Below are positions 1 through 12,109 of a DNA stretch of 64,000 bases, piece by piece. This DNA comes from Tricholoma matsutake (lineage: Eukaryota; Basidiomycota; Agaricomycetes; Agaricales; Tricholomataceae). Numbering within the stretch: the first letter of the stretch is position 1; each line of letters starts with the position of its first letter. The stretch spans positions 8,804,001-8,868,000 of the forward strand of contig AP026543.1 in assembly GCA_026075535.2 (NCBI GenBank), written 5' to 3'. A program made the translations under genes and the position numbers. The notes under the pieces were generated by a model. That model made no database searches. It had not been told where the DNA came from and was given only the letters and a program-made list of their open reading frames with translations.

Positions 1-333
1 AGCTAGTACAGCGGTAACGACAGTATGGTTGGGGTACTGATCTGTGTTCAAAAAAAAAGTGTAAGCTCACCTCGGATGAAGTGAGGCTTCACTGAATCAG
101 ACAAGGCAGAACAGGACCAGAATATATAGCTAAGCGAGAGGATACAGAGGAAGCTACAGCAGTGAACAAAGTGAGCGTAAGAGGGAGAAAAGGAAGTGTA
201 AGAGGGAGAAAAGGAAGTAAGTAAGAGATGACAAGTTAGTAGGTATATATGGGGAATGTGACAGGTGTCAAAATATGAGTAACGGATGAGTAAGCCTCCA
301 GGATTACAGCTTTCCTCCCCGCGAGGACTGACA
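1..333 (-). repeat. possible LTR remnant, cut by window edge
   Basis: Read on the minus strand from 333 the segment opens with TGTCAGTCCTCG, carries a TATA-like CATATATACC about 85 nt in (241-252) and then a pyrimidine-rich tract with a short direct repeat (CTTCCTTTTCTCCCTCTTAC, twice, near 185-215). That order is usual for a fungal LTR promoter. No second copy, target-site duplication or internal domain is in the window, so this is a weak call; an ordinary promoter region is the alternative. Confidence 0.3.
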
Positions 334-1520
334 AGCGTCGCAAACCCAATTTCGGGCGCTTGTTCAAGTTCCACACACGTGAGATGATACTAATGCTGAA
401 GATAAGCATTTTACTTCATTTATGTTAATAAAAACTTACCCATTTTGATTTGCAGCCCATTTGTTTGCAGGCTATGACATTGTCGACATTGTCAGATTGT
501 GGGTCAGCGGTTTCCCCATGCTATAGTATTTCGGCAGTTTTGGGGGTTCCGGTGCGTTTTCTGCATGTTCTGGATCCCGGCAGTCCCAGCTTTTATCTTC
601 TCGTGACAATCTGGACATTCTGCACATCCATTTGCATCGATCTGGGATGTATCCTCATTTTAGTATGATTTTACTTTGTCTCGGAACTGATACAGTGTTA
701 TTTTAGACTTACCTCCCACAAATAAATTTTTCCAAATCTAATATTGGTAATAAATTTCACTCTTGATTCGCATTTTTTGTGTCCATGTAGTATATAATTG
801 CAATTCCATCATCATTAGTGCTCAAACGGGCCTCAGAGAGCAAAAAAATTGATGATGTCCATTTTTTTTTTCGAGCCTCCGGCGGCAACCAACCAACCGG
901 GGTCCGGTCCGGCATTCTGATCCCAACACCAGGAGCGGGGGAACGGGAAGTGACGAGACTCTCGCTAGCGGCCGCACCGGCTAAAGAGCAGGTTGGAACC
1001 ACTGAACAGATGGCCGAGGTCTTCCAAGGCATACTTATCTTTAGCTCAAAGACTACATTCCTGAACGGGATTTTGGTGAGACCTTCTCCCACCGACCCTC
1101 TAAGGCCTATTTCCGTCATCACAAACCATGGGCCTTACAGGTTTCACGTGATGTAAACCGGTGCTACCTGAGGTGGTGTTACAGTTACTGTTGCAAGTCG
1201 ATGTTTCTCTTGCCACTGGCAGGCGTCAGTCATCACACACAGCTTCTACATATCCGGGCCAGATTCCTTCAACGTAGCTCCGCAGGCAACATCACGATGG
1301 ATGGAATCGAGACTACACGTCCATTTGGTAATTTTTGAGCTCATCAGATCTTGCACAATTGTCCAGAACTAGCTAGTATACAAACAAGCAAATGACGGGC
1401 GAATTTACAAGGACATTCATTCAAACCTAGTTTCCCACAGCAAACAAATAATGTCATGTATCTTGTTGAGTGAGAGATTGGTGAGAGATAGGGCGACAAA
1501 CCTTACACAACTTTAGCAGT
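334..1520. other. no recognised gene
   Basis: No domain was recognised. A GC-richer block at about 850-1150 has frames of 110-120 codons open on both strands, which argues against either being specific. It may hold control sequence or the far end of the gene at 1521-2340. Confidence 0.5.
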
Positions 1521-2340
1521 TTAGACGAGTTCCCAGCGATCTCCGCCTTCTACCTGATTAAAAAGCAGTGAATCATCGTCTGTGACCAGGAAGCCGCCAT
1601 CAAACTGCGAGAACTTGATTGGAGTCGATGGCCCAGGGCCTAGTGTTAATTGCCCACTAGTTTGGACATGAAGGAAATTCTGAGATTCAAAGAGGCTGAT
1701 GATAATTCTATCGGTGCCAATCATCACTTGTCCATCGCGCTGATTGTCTGCGATTTCGACAGTGAACTTGGTGCGGTGGGTGCGAGAAATGACAAGACGT
1801 TGGCCATCAAAGAACCAACACTGGTTTCCTTGGACGGAGGAACGAATGAAGAATCTGCGAAGGCAACATCGAAATAGTAAAGTAAGTCTAGAAGGTCCTT
1901 TGGATTGAGTATTACTGGTAACTTACCCTCGTCCACTTATGTGATCAGTGAAGTTAAGAACGGGAGCAATATCAATTATGCGACCGTCTCTGTCGTTAAG
2001 CAAAGTGAAAAAAACGCGTCCGAGAAACTTTTTAGCACAACGATCGTCGTTGATGGTCTCCATAATATTGCCGTAGTCGACATTAGGATCATGGATGTAG
2101 AACTGAGACGTGATGCGTTTCACTCCGGAAAATCTTTGATAACCAGAGGCAACAGAGTCAATCACTGCTCGCCACCATTCATCTGCAGTGGCCCGATTGG
2201 CAAATATGATCATGTATCGATAAGCCCAATCGGTAGTGGTCTGTCGGACGGAGAAAGTTTAGCGATAGGGTTCCTGGTGATTGATGGCCATCACCTACTT
2301 GTTTTGCATAGGCATAGAAAAGTCCTGGCGGGGAAGACAT
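1521..2340 (-). CDS. intact three-exon gene, unknown function (229 aa)
   Basis: Exons on the minus strand are 2340-2299, 2240-1927 and 1854-1521, giving 690 nt, or 229 codons plus stop, with no frame break. Intron 1 (58 bp) runs from GTAGGT to GACAG and intron 2 (72 bp) from GTAAGT to TTCGCAG; both are needed to keep the frame and both have fungal size. The start was chosen because ATG at 2340 is followed after 14 codons by a good donor, and splicing joins it in frame to the long middle exon. The product has no signal peptide or clear membrane segment; it is rich in aromatic residues near the N-terminus (WAYRYMIIF, DEWWRAV) and ends RWELV. I do not recognise a domain. It is the best candidate for a live cellular gene in the window: it lacks the TGA stops that riddle the transposons. 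Confidence 0.72.
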
Positions 2341-3589
2341 GGTTCGCCACAAAAAATATCAGGAAGTCAGGCTGAATTCAATTAGTACACGAGAGGGATA
2401 GCACGAAAGTTGCGCGGACTTCACCGGTTGTCGTCAAAGTGGATAGGTTTCCGAATTGATATTCAAATGTAGATTTAGGCTGCCTTTATAGAAGGGCAGG
2501 CATAAACAGCTCCAAGCTTCTAAGTCAACCCGATTATCGAGGAATCAGCGGACCTTTAATCATTGGATGACTTGTAGGAACCATGTGAACGGGACCGGGT
2601 GAGGAAGACAGATTTTCAAGCGCAGCTAGATACAAGCCCTCAAGCTCAAGACTTGGGTTTGTACGTTTCTGCATTGAGTTCTCCTGTCGACTGCACAGAT
2701 AGTGACGTATCCGCTACAGTGATCAGGTCTTAAGTGTGCTGTAGTGATCATACCAAGCCTCAGGTATGTTGAAGCGTGACTATTTCGAGCGTCTCTTCAT
2801 CTGTTCGAAGGCCGATCGGGTCGAGACTGGATCATTGAAGGTGTCCGGTGGCAGAATTCTGAACACGAGGGTGTTGACAGTGGCCCTGGAAGAGGAACGT
2901 GACACCATGCCGCTGGGCGTCTGATAACATGTCCATGTCCGTCAAAAGATAGACAACACGCCGGGTGTCAAAGAAGAACCTAGTCCAGAATATGGGCCGA
3001 AGGTTCTTTTAGCAGTCCGCAGATAATAAACTTTCCCAACTAGATCCGGTACTGTGCGTCAAGGAAGGTAAAACAAATCCAAGTTCAGCCGAAAAATATC
3101 TACAGGGTAGTCAACCGAGTTGTGCAATTTAGTCCTAAGTACTGGCAGATATCTGGTGAATTTTGCCACGCATTCAGACATCAGAATGGAAGACAGCATT
3201 TGCGATCACACTGATCAAGCTGTGTCTGGTGTCGGTGACATAATTCTGAGCACGCAATACTGGTAGTATGTTCCGGTACGAGTGCATGTGCGTCGATGAC
3301 ATCCAGGGGCAATCTCAGAGTAAAGACATCAGAGATGATTGACTGATATATCGTGTGAAAAGCTTGAAAGGTGAGGGATTGTGACGATCATTTGTTGTCG
3401 ATTACGATTAAGTGACAGGTTAGCGCCGCCTCGAGTTGGTCAGGAGGTATTCAACGTGGGTTTAAATCAATTTGAATTGGGAAGGAGAGTGGCCCTCGAG
3501 GATATGAAGGTTTGAGCGCCTCGATCTCTTCAGAACATGAGGTGGAGGAGAATTTGGGGACGTATTAGAATAAGGATTCGATCGACTGC
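2341..3589. other. no recognised gene; probable upstream region
   Basis: No long frame and no familiar domain on either strand. It lies upstream of the gene at 1521-2340 and downstream of the ATM1 remnant. No trace of the ATM1 nucleotide-binding domain was found here, so the 3' half of that gene is missing rather than merely decayed. Confidence 0.5.
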
Positions 3590-4742
3590 TCAGCCATGCT
3601 TTGATCATAGTTTCGACGGCTACGGTGGCGGCCTTACTGTCTGCTTTGTTTGCGTCTCGACGGAACTGTGTCCTAAAGATTCAGTGAGGGAGAGAAACCC
3701 AAGCTCAAGAGTTTGACTCGCACCTCCAAGAGGTTGTGCGAACAGTGAACCAGGTGTAAGCAGCGAGCGTAACTGCTGTGATTGCAGCGAAATCCCATCC
3801 GAACTTGTATGTCTAAACGCGGTTCACTTAAGTCAAAATTTTGTGAGACCAGAGACATACCAGAATTCCACAAACCATCGATATTTCCAACGCTGTGGGT
3901 ACTATACGGAAAATAATAGCTTGGAGAAGGAATGTAATGCCTCTGAGCAATGTCAAATCGAAGTTCAAATGAAACGAACTTGGTGCCACGGTCAATCGCC
4001 TTGTCAGCCCTCCAGTTTGACGGGAAAGATGGAAACGAAGGTCTAGGTTCAGCAAATGCTCAAACGTTTCTCTTGCGACTTTCCGTGTGGCTCGTTGCCC
4101 GATAGTCGCAAAAACAGCATTGAGAAGTTCACCGAACACTGTTGCGCCTATACGGGCGACTCCGTCTATCGATTGATGTAAGCTGTACTTCTCGATCCGT
4201 AATCTCAACAAGATGGAAACATACAACCAAGTATCAGACTTCCCGCAACCACCCAAACCGTTGTACCCGCAGTGATGTCTACATTCAAAGAATCGATGAC
4301 GGTTTTGAAAATCAAAGGAACTTGGACATTCAAGATCTAAGGAATGGGATCAGAGAATAAGTATACCATCATCTGCCACCTACTTTGCCAGAAACAAGGA
4401 AGCCAAAGCACAGCAATACTGTCCCAGTGTCCCACGTGTCTTCTAGTCATTCTTGGGCCAGACATTCACCATAAGCTTCGTAATGATTTTCCAGTCATTC
4501 CTGCGTTGCTCTTTTGCTAGGAAACCGTTTCGTCGCGGAAGGCGGCGATTGTACCGTCTGGGGTTTGGGCGCGAGATCCCTGAATTCCCGACGCGAGAGA
4601 CGAAATGCAGATGATTGATGAGTCGAAAAGAGAATTTGTGTATCACACGGGGGATACGAGGACCAGCATGAACAACATTAAAAGGTTTAAAAACACTATG
4701 AATCGTGCATGTCCGTCGAACAGTGTTTGTGAAGTAGAGCAT
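3590..4742 (-). pseudogene. ATM1: ATM1-like mitochondrial ABC transporter, broken 5' half
   Basis: Atm1 is the half-size ABC exporter of the mitochondrial inner membrane that supports cytosolic Fe-S cluster assembly. The minus strand matches its membrane domain in order: NDWKIITKLMVNVWPKND (to 4443), NVQVPLIFKTVIDSLNVD (about 4290-4340), ARIGATVFGELLNAVFA, VARETFEHLLNLDL and FRIVPTALEISMVCGIL, then FGWDF and an SWR/TQFRRDANKADSKAA stretch to about 3600. At least four introns of about 47-75 bp separate these blocks. The tryptophan after PKND is a TAG stop (4444-4446), a frameshift lies near 4415, and one base is missing in the RAIDRGTK motif near 4010. The remaining half, including Walker A, signature and Walker B motifs, is absent. 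This is a truncated pseudogene; a functional copy must lie elsewhere. Confidence 0.85.
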
Positions 4743-4779
4743 TTAGAGCACCGATGCGACCCCAGCACTGCTGTTATCT

Positions 4780-4832
4780 AACAACAACAACAACAACAAC
4801 AACACCACCACCACCATCACCACCCACCCCAC
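4780..4832. repeat. trinucleotide microsatellite (AAC)n/(ACC)n
   Basis: About eight AAC units pass into ACC/ATC units and then CACCC-type sequence. It sits just beyond the 5' end of the ATM1 remnant. Confidence 0.9.
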
Positions 4833-6077
4833 CCTCAAATCGTTGCTCTGTTGTCCCGGTGCCGGCTAGAGTGGCCGCCTGTCGCATCGTTAAATTATAG
4901 AAGGCCTCACTGTCTAAATGCAGCGCATGAATTGGCGACCCGTGTCGTTAATGCAAACAAAGCCTGATTTTATCACCATCCCCTACCCACATAAACCATT
5001 TATCAACCACTACCCATATCCTCCCAATGTTGACCGCTATGTCACACCACATATTTCTCGCCCTTGATTCTTCAACACGCTCATTCAATTTGCGCACTCG
5101 TGGCCACATCACCCAGTCATGTCACCCAGCCACATCATACTTCGCCAGTTCGCCGTCAGACAGTTGTTCAATCCAGGCTGTTGCGTTTACGCTTTCATTT
5201 TATTCAAGAACACCCTTCCTTTTTTTAACCCTTTCGACAATCACTCAATACACTCACAGATGGCCACGTCACCCAGCCACGTTGTACTGTGCATGTTCAG
5301 TCCAGTCCACACTGTTGGGTTGAATGTTTCTACACCTTTCACTTCATGTTCCTTAAGTTTTAACCTTTATTTTTCATTTCTTATGTGGTTGTTGCCAGCC
5401 GGTAGCTTTTCCCATTGGGTTTTTGATGCACCCGCGACTGAGCATTTCATATCTGCCTTACTTCATACTACCTACCTTTATTTCTACTTATATGTTTGCC
5501 ATCTGAAGAGGTGTCCATAATATTGGTCCATCGAGGCATGTCCTTAGCTCTAGTTAGCATAGGTGGATATCAAGCAAGTAACAAGTAACAAGTCGCAATC
5601 CAACATATACAGTCTGAACGGCTCCGACAGTTCCGCTGCCCCGCATATTATAACTTTCCTCCTACAGCCTGCATGTGTATACCAGACCCACTAACAATAC
5701 AGTGGCCGATTCACGATCCCGGTTGCGTTTGTTCCGTGATGCGACATGATTAGACTAGTAATTACAAGGTTCGAGACCGACAGTAGACGGTGACCGATCC
5801 CTAGTACATGAGCAAGCGGACAATCGACGCATGCTCATGTATATACGAGGGAGTGGTTACTAGTCTAGACCGATAGCTGGGCATCTTTCGTGACACCACG
5901 ACTGTACAACCCACTGAGTGCCGACCAATGCCAAGAATGCCATACTCGATCAGCACCACAAAGACAAGACGGCGAACTACCAGATTTCAACTGTGAGTAG
6001 GTTGAATCAATCATAGCAAGGTTCAAATCTCTAACGCATAAGCTTACGACTCCATACATGTCGATTGTTCCTTGTTC
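4833..6077. other. no recognised gene
   Basis: AT-rich sequence with scattered plus-strand frames up to 133 codons (5119-5520), hydrophobic and without a recognisable domain. A local duplication of AAGTAACAAGTAACAAGT lies at about 5574-5595. Confidence 0.5.
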
Positions 6078-7237
6078 CTACTGCTCGTCGCATGTCGATG
6101 CCGAGATATGTTGAAGATCGTCGTCGTCTGAAGATGATGAGATATAACCACATGAACGATGTGCGCATGCCAACCTAATAATTTCAGAATCTGTTCGGCG
6201 AGGATGCACTCCCCTTGTATTTCTGACCACACCACCCTTTTGGACATCGAGGATACAAAAGACATAAAAGTGACGAGGATAACCTCAACTCCAGTGCTTT
6301 CGTGCAATTTCCAGTACTCGCGAGGTGTAGAGTCAACACGAGTATACATAAGGTTGTAACTCATGTGCGTCTTACTGATTACAGGCGGCATAGTTGCATC
6401 GAAAATAAAAACAGCATTGGGAGGTGCTTGAGCGATAACTTCCAGCTTCGTCTGCAAGGAAAAAGTTGTGCGCTGCGGGGTAGACTCTTCCTGTTCGACG
6501 AGAGAGAAGTGATTTCCTGTGAGGAGAGAAGGGAAAGGGTAATGTGATGTGAGAGACGTATCAGGAAGGGAGCGCATTGGCACTAAAGTGAACATATGAA
6601 GGTAAGGAATAACCTCTGAGGAATCACATTTCAACTCGAAATCTGTATCCTCATTTCGACCTCGGCTTAGTCGGTCTAATTGTTGGAGGATCTTGATCCA
6701 AGCATTCCAATGACTTTTTTATTCGACACGTTGGAGGGTCACGAAACATACCTTGTAAAGAGGTTTTCGCTTATCACGAGGGGTGGTTCTCAGATACTCG
6801 AGTAGATAACGCAGGACCTGCGGAGAAGGGGAAAGCGCAACTTGGGAAGTTCGAATGGAGATTTGGCACATGAAACAACCTGTCGTTCCTAAACTCGTGA
6901 ACACCACATGCATCGAATTTTTCTACTCACATAGCACCCTGTTCCTCTCCGACGACCGGTTGTACGTTTTTGCAAATGAATCCGGGATGAGACCTTTTTT
7001 TAGCCCAAACTCGATCTATAGAGTTTTGTTGACAATTCAAAGCACCCATCCGACAGAGCTCACTTGGTCATTCCGGCTTCTGCTGATCAGATACACACGC
7101 TTGTCTAACACTGGCATCAACCCCGCTAGGCATATTGCACACATATCCCTGTATCTGCGGTGGACTTCTCTGTTGGTGGCTGTTTCAAAGCTTTCGAACT
7201 CGAATGGCATCTCGCACTTATTGCCCTCCGGTAGCAT
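6078..7237 (-). CDS. multi-exon gene, unknown function (about 300 aa)
   Basis: The frame can be followed from ATG at 7237 through about seven exons: exon 1 is 7237-7064 (58 codons, ending at a GTGAGC donor), a 48 bp intron ends at 7016, exon 2 encodes IEFGLKKGLIPDSFAK, and later exons give VLRYLLEYLRTTPRDKRKPL, a long exon around 6440-6690 (WNAWIKILQQLD ... IPYLHMFTLVP) and STGVEVILVTFMSFVSSM, ending with an acidic LLDDDDLQH tail and TAG at 6078-6080. Introns are 48-95 bp. The exon joins are by eye and the number could change. No signal peptide or familiar motif is visible; the helical leucine-rich exons suggest a soluble scaffold or DNA-metabolism protein, but that is only a guess. No nonsense mutation was found, in contrast to the transposons. 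Confidence 0.55.
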
Positions 7238-7508
7238 CAGTGTAGCGATTCAGAGAAGACAAAGCGATGAGTAGTTGTCTCAATTTATTGAGAATGAGGT
7301 TTTACTAGGATCTCCGGACCCTATTTCCGGTTTATATATAGATTGTGATCCAACGACGCGGCAACTGCCGAAGTTGTCTCGCACGTGTCCAGCACACACA
7401 TACCTTGCCTCTACCGCCACCACAACTCCGTCACCACCCGCCGCCACCGTTCACACGCCCACTCCTACATCGACTAACGTCGCCAACCGCCGCTAACCAA
7501 CCAGCATC
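7238..7508. other. no recognised gene
   Basis: Spacer with a CCACC/CGCC-rich stretch (7400-7495). That stretch resembles the threonine/proline-coding sequence found just upstream of the hairpin modules at 11.1 and 37.9 kb, so the far part probably belongs to the hairpin repeat. Confidence 0.45.
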
Positions 7509-7541
7509 GGGCCCAAACGACGAAAGAGATCGTTTGGGCTC
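7509..7541 (+). repeat. hairpin module (GCCCAAACGA arms) with CTAGGTA and poly-T
   Basis: GCCCAAACGA (7511-7520) pairs perfectly with TCGTTTGGGC (7530-7539) over a 9-base loop. It is followed at once by CTCTAGGTA and a run of T. The same order of hairpin, TAG|GT and T-tract occurs at 11.06, 37.98, 41.83, 42.10, 42.40 and 50.90 kb. Here the acceptor end of the intron-like part is missing, because a hAT remnant follows. Confidence 0.7.
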
Positions 7542-7559
7542 TAGGTATTTTTTTTTTCA

Positions 7560-8145
7560 AGTTCTTCAACTATGTGGGTCTATCATGCTCTATAGTAGTA
7601 CTATGTAGATCCCATAGCCATCCATAGAGGCCATAGAGGCCATGGCAACCTCTATGTTCTCTGTAGTGCTACATAGTACTACATAGTCAGCTTGTAGTCT
7701 GCTGTAGTCTATAGCATGATCCTATACCCTATGGAGCACTGCTACAGAGCTCTATAGACAGCCCCTAACAAGTTGTAACTACAAACTACAAACTACAACA
7801 TGGAATACAATGTACTTTTGTTTTGGTCATATCTCTGTCAGATCTTGATGAAATCTCTTAAAAGTTGGACCAGTTGCCAGGGAATTACAATATCCAACTG
7901 CTTGTGTAATGGTAAAATGGTCCAGTTAATAGTTGTGGAGAAATATATGGGTTATATTGGCACAACAAATTTTACAACAAAAAGTCGGTTCGAACTGGTT
8001 TTTTTTGGTCCATGGACTGATATGGACTGGTCCTATGTGGTCCGGTTGCAGTTCAGCAATATCTGGGTCAGTCTTGGACCGGTTGTGGTTGTGGTTGCCC
8101 CATTTAGACATAAAAAACTGGACTGAACTGGACCTGTAAATGCTA
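7560..8145 (-). mobile_element. decayed hAT-type non-autonomous element (3' end on +)
   Basis: The right end reads GAACTGGACCTGTAAATGCTA, a diverged form of the TAGTGTTTNAAGGTCCAG terminal repeat of the hAT elements at 16437, 27911 and 52891. The interior has the same GGTCC/GACCGG-rich sequence (7980-8090) and shares a TTTTGGTCATATCTCTGTCAG-type segment with the element at 16437-17186. The left end and target duplication were not found; a block of repeated CTATAGTAG/ACTACATAG words (7590-7760) may be its left part. Confidence 0.55.
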
Positions 8146-9330
8146 GGCTCAACGACATCACAGTCAAAAATTGCTACCCATTACCTCTTCTCCAAACTTG
8201 TGAACCAGCTCCATGGAGCCCAATACTTCACCAAGCTCAATGTCCATTGGGGTTACAATAATGTGAGGATAAAGGAAGGAGATGAGTGGAAGGCAGCCTT
8301 TTGTACCAACCGTGGTCTTTTTGAACCACTTGTCATGTTCTTTGGCCTTACTAATAGTCCTGCTACCTTTCAGACCATGATGAATGACATCTTCCATGAC
8401 CTCATCCTCGAAGGTGTTGTTCATATCTATCTTGATGACATCCTCATCTTCACTCGCATGGTTGAAGAGCACCATCACATCACATGCCTCATCCTGGAAC
8501 AACTTTGACAGTACAAACTCTACCTTCATCAGGACAAGTGCAAGTTTGAGAAGACCAAGATTGAGTACCTCGGCCTGATTATCTCAGAGGGTCAGGTGGA
8601 GATGGATCCTATCAAGGTGAATGGTCATGGCTTGGCCAACACCCACAAACAAGAAAGAGGTGCAGTCTTTCCTGGGCTTCATCAATTTCTATCAGCATTT
8701 TTCTCACATCATGCATGGCCACTGTTCGACTTGACAGGAAAGGAGGCATGGAGGTGGGATAATGTACAACAGGAGGCATTTGAAAAGCTTAAGGAGATGG
8801 TCACTTCCACTCCCATTCTTACCTTTGCTGACGATTCATGCCCTTTTTGTGTAGAAGCCAACAGTTCTGACTTTGTGACAGGTGCTGTGTTGTCTCAGCA
8901 GTCCTCTGGAGGACCAGAAGTGGCATCCTGTTGCATTCTACTCCAAAAGCCTTAGTGCTGTGTTGGTGATAATGCGTGCGCTTGAGGAATGGCAACACTT
9001 CCTTGAGGGTGCCCAACACAAAGTGGAAATTTGGATGGATCACAAGAATCTCGAGTACTTTATGATGAGGAAATTGAACCATCGTCAAGCTCGTTGGTCC
9101 CTGTATCTATCCAGATTTGACTTCTCCTTGCACCACTGTCCAGGTCACAGCATGGGGAAGACCGATGCCCTCTCCTGACATGCAGACCATGGATGGCAGC
9201 GATGACAATCAAGACATTGTGTTGTTGCAGCCAGACCTGTTCACCATCTGGGCATTGGAAGGCATTGCACCCCAGGGTGAGGAGTGGGATGCGCCAAATA
9301 TCGACATCTCTCAGGGGGGGGAGAGAAGTC
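8146..9330 (+). pseudogene. gypsy-type RT-RNase H fragment (G0)
   Basis: A Ty3/gypsy pol fragment. Reverse transcriptase motifs are NCYPLPL-type entry, [31 protein letters not shown] and the catalytic IYLDDILIF box (about 8425-8455), then KTKIEYLGLII. The RNase H part has VEANSSDF, the DHKNLEYF box and a SRFDFSLHH...TDALS end. It is broken by a TGA near 8506, by a frame change near 8935 and by loss of protease, integrase and LTRs. It begins at the end of the hAT remnant and stops near 9330 in unrelated sequence. Confidence 0.85.
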
Positions 9331-10130
9331 AATATTTGGTGCACGTGATAACTTTAGGGTGTCCCCGAAGTATCATCAATTTTCAAAATTTCAATACAAA
9401 GTTTGTAATGAAACTATCAATAACAATTTGTATTACAATTCATTGAAGTCAAGTTACTATAGCTTACCGGTAATTCAGATAGCCAGAGAAAATTTTCCTT
9501 TTATACTCGAAGTCTGTGTCTCAGCTAATTTTTGACTCCCACAGTTAGTAAAGTCAGTAAATTTTGTAATGGTTGCATAACGGTTGCTGAAAATTACTGA
9601 CTGGGGGGAAAACAGACATGGAAAAATGGTCACACTGAATTTTTTGGCGGTTCCAGGTTTTAAGAATGAGTCTTAACTTTGTTAAGGACTTGTAATTTTC
9701 ATTTTTTAAAGGTGCAAACCGAAGTGGTGAAATTCATGTCGAAAATGGCACATTTCATACCCTGTCATTTTTACCATGTCATAGGCAATTCATCCACTAC
9801 AGGTGGATTTTCAATATCCAGTAAATACTTTAAACAGTTGAATTTCCATTAACAGAGGACCAAAAGTTATTCATTATTTGATATATAAAATACAAAACAA
9901 CATAAAGTTAGCTTCCACCAAAGACACCCCTCCTTGTCGTGTCATTTTGTCCCTTGTGTTGTCCATCAGCTCCACACCATTTAGGCCATTCCTTTCCCTG
10001 TTGTGTACTTGTGTCAGCTTCTCCTTGGCCTATATCTGTCCCCTTGTGGGGCCTTCAACTTGTGTCCTTGTTCACTATAAATTAAATCATTAGTTTCAAA
10101 AATAAAACAGATTGAAAAAGGAAAGAAAAA
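9331..10130. other. AT-rich non-coding sequence, no gene seen
   Basis: Mostly A/T-rich sequence with no clear frame. It precedes the hairpin module region and is probably the outer part of the same repeat, but no boundary or duplication could be fixed. Confidence 0.4.
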
Positions 10131-11400
10131 AAACCTATTCAATGAGGCAATTACCTATTCAAGGAGGCATCGTCGTTAGTGGCCCAGTCATGTCACCACT
10201 GGTGTTGTTGCTGGTGCCAGTGTCCTCTTCACACCTATCCTCTTGCATTGGTGGTGTCTGGTCTATACTAGTCATTGTCACCATTGCTCCGTGGTGGTGT
10301 TGGGGTCATTGGTGGTTTTGTTGGTGGTGGTGCCATTGTACTTGTCGATATCATAAACATAATCTGTAAAAAAGTTGTTAGTAAAAGAAACAGAAACACA
10401 AAAAAAAAGGGGGCTCAGGAGCCCATCCAACCACCTCACGAGCAGTTGCTTGTGAGGCTGGGGGTGTGGTGTGTCATCACAGTCTCCTCTCCTTGCGCTA
10501 ACCCATGAACCACCCTACAAGCAGTTGCTCATAGGTGTGGGGTGGGCATCATGGCCTTTTTCATCTCCTCCTCATTTCCTCACCCATGCATCCATCCTGT
10601 GAGAAGGCACTCACAGCGGTGGTGGTGGTGGTGGTCCCCATCCCCTCTCATCTCCCCTCCCCATCATTGTTCCACCCACCAACCACCCCATGAGCAGCTC
10701 CTCATGAGGCTGGAGGTGTGTGGGGCATCATCCATAGTGGTCTGCCATCTTGGTGCCATGCTGTCTGGGTTGAAGGGGGTTAGGGGGGTTTCATTGATGT
10801 GGCACATGTCAAGGGTCGGGAGGTGCCTACCATGTGGGTATCCCACTCCCTGGGTCTCCTGGTGTTGCTCGTCACCCTCCTGTACCTAAACAACACCCCT
10901 CACATCCCATTTTGATGGAGAGGGGGTTTGCACAGGTGTTGGTGGGTCTGGGTTGTCTCATGTCTATATGTCGTTACCAGTAGATTAGAACCTAGAAAAC
11001 AAAAGGAACAAATTAGTAAGTTTATAAAAACAAGAAACAAAAAAAAAATTTACATAGGGCCCAAACGATGCAATCATCATTTAGGCCCATGTTGCATCCA
11101 TTCACTTTTTTGCAGCTGTTGGTGATGGTGGTTGAGGTGGGGGTGGACTTAGGAATGGTGGTGGCAGGTGTGGGTAGAGTGGTGGTGGTGGGAAGGAGGA
11201 AGGGAGGGAGGTGGCAGTGTTGTAGTTGTTGCAGTTGTTGTTGTTGTTGTAGCCATTGTTGGGGGTTGGCGGTGGTCAGATCCCATGGTTGAAGTTGAGG
11301 TTGTTGGTTGTTTGGCATGGTTGATGATGGCTTCTGGGTAGTTGCTTGAGGGCAGGTTGGAGTGACTTGGTGCTCGTGCAATTCTTATTTGGCATTGAGA
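10131..11400 (-). repeat. hairpin/intron repeat region, copy b (minus sense)
   Basis: Read on the minus strand this holds a threonine/proline-coding low-complexity stretch (11381-11090), then hairpin 11088-11057, then an intron-like segment 11053-10992 (GTAAAT ... TACTAAT ... TTCTAG). The next segment begins GTTCTAATCTACTGG and carries several dyads such as CCTCACGAGCA/TGCTTGTGAGG (10434-10457) and CATGAG/CTCATG (10689-10706). A second intron-like segment ends near 10360 (GAGCCC hairpin, T-tract, ACTAAC, TTTTTTACAG). The peptide next to the hairpin, CNMGLNDDCIVWAL, matches CNAGPNDACIVWAL of the copy at 37.9 kb, showing common descent. Confidence 0.65.
11057..11088 (-). repeat. hairpin module with G-U pairs in minus-strand sense
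   Basis: The arms are GGGCCTAAATGATG and CATCGTTTGGGCCC when read on the minus strand, with a four-base loop. The two mismatches are T opposite G, so they pair in RNA from the minus strand but would be C-A mismatches on the plus strand. That agrees with the direction of the intron that follows. Confidence 0.75.
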
Positions 11401-12106
11401 TGAAATTTAGCCCACTGTGGGATGAAATAACATCTGAGGAATTTCCTGCAAAAATATATATTAAGGACATGAAAATATCAATAGCCAATTCAAACTCTAA
11501 CAGCATGAAATTCCACTCTATCCTGAGCTGAACAACATACCCTGCAATCCTAGACCAACTGTATGAAATTCCTATCATTGTCAAAGGTGACAAAACATCC
11601 CATATATCTCAGCCACTCATGGTATGTAAATCCACCACATCAACTTGGCATAAAAAGTAGAAATATACTGTATATGAAATTCATACCTTAAGTGTTTGGA
11701 ACATTGCAGCTGGAAAGTCATCCCAAATTCATCCACCCTTAATTCAGCCATATATATTATGAAATTGGGGTTTCCCAAAGAAAAACAGGCACTGCTGGGT
11801 CCACAGTGATATAAGCGCATCATCCAGATGCAACTTTGTGCATCCATCAATTCCCAACAGATTTTGATGGGGGAAATGGTCCCCAGGCTTTCCAATATAT
11901 TTATAGAACTCATCCTACTAGATATTATATTTAGAAAGAGGTAAAGGCCAGCTGGAGGGCCGAAATATGTGTGTGAGTGTCCATTTACTACATTCTACTG
12001 CCAGTGTAATAATGAAGTCAAGTAAAAGTCTGTAATGAAGTTTGCAACAAAGTCACTAATAGCTTGTAATGAAACCAGTAACAGTTTGTAATGAGTTTGT
12101 AAGGAC
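11401..12106. repeat. repeat end shared in inverse with 52.4-52.9 kb
   Basis: The segment 11830-12106 is the reverse complement of 52440-52710 over most of its length, including GGTAAAGGCCAGCTGGAGGGCC and a run of TTGTAATGAA(A/G)CCAGTAACAG words. The 52 kb copy lacks the Harbinger insertion that starts at 12110, so it shows the empty site. The part 11401-11830 has repeated ATGAAATT/AATTTCAT words also seen at 36.8-37.7 kb. Confidence 0.65.
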
Positions 12107-12109
12107 TTA

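Noticed and set aside
818..1156. 112-codon plus-strand frame in the GC-rich block
   Set aside because: An equally long frame is open on the other strand; no motif, intron signals or start context favour either.
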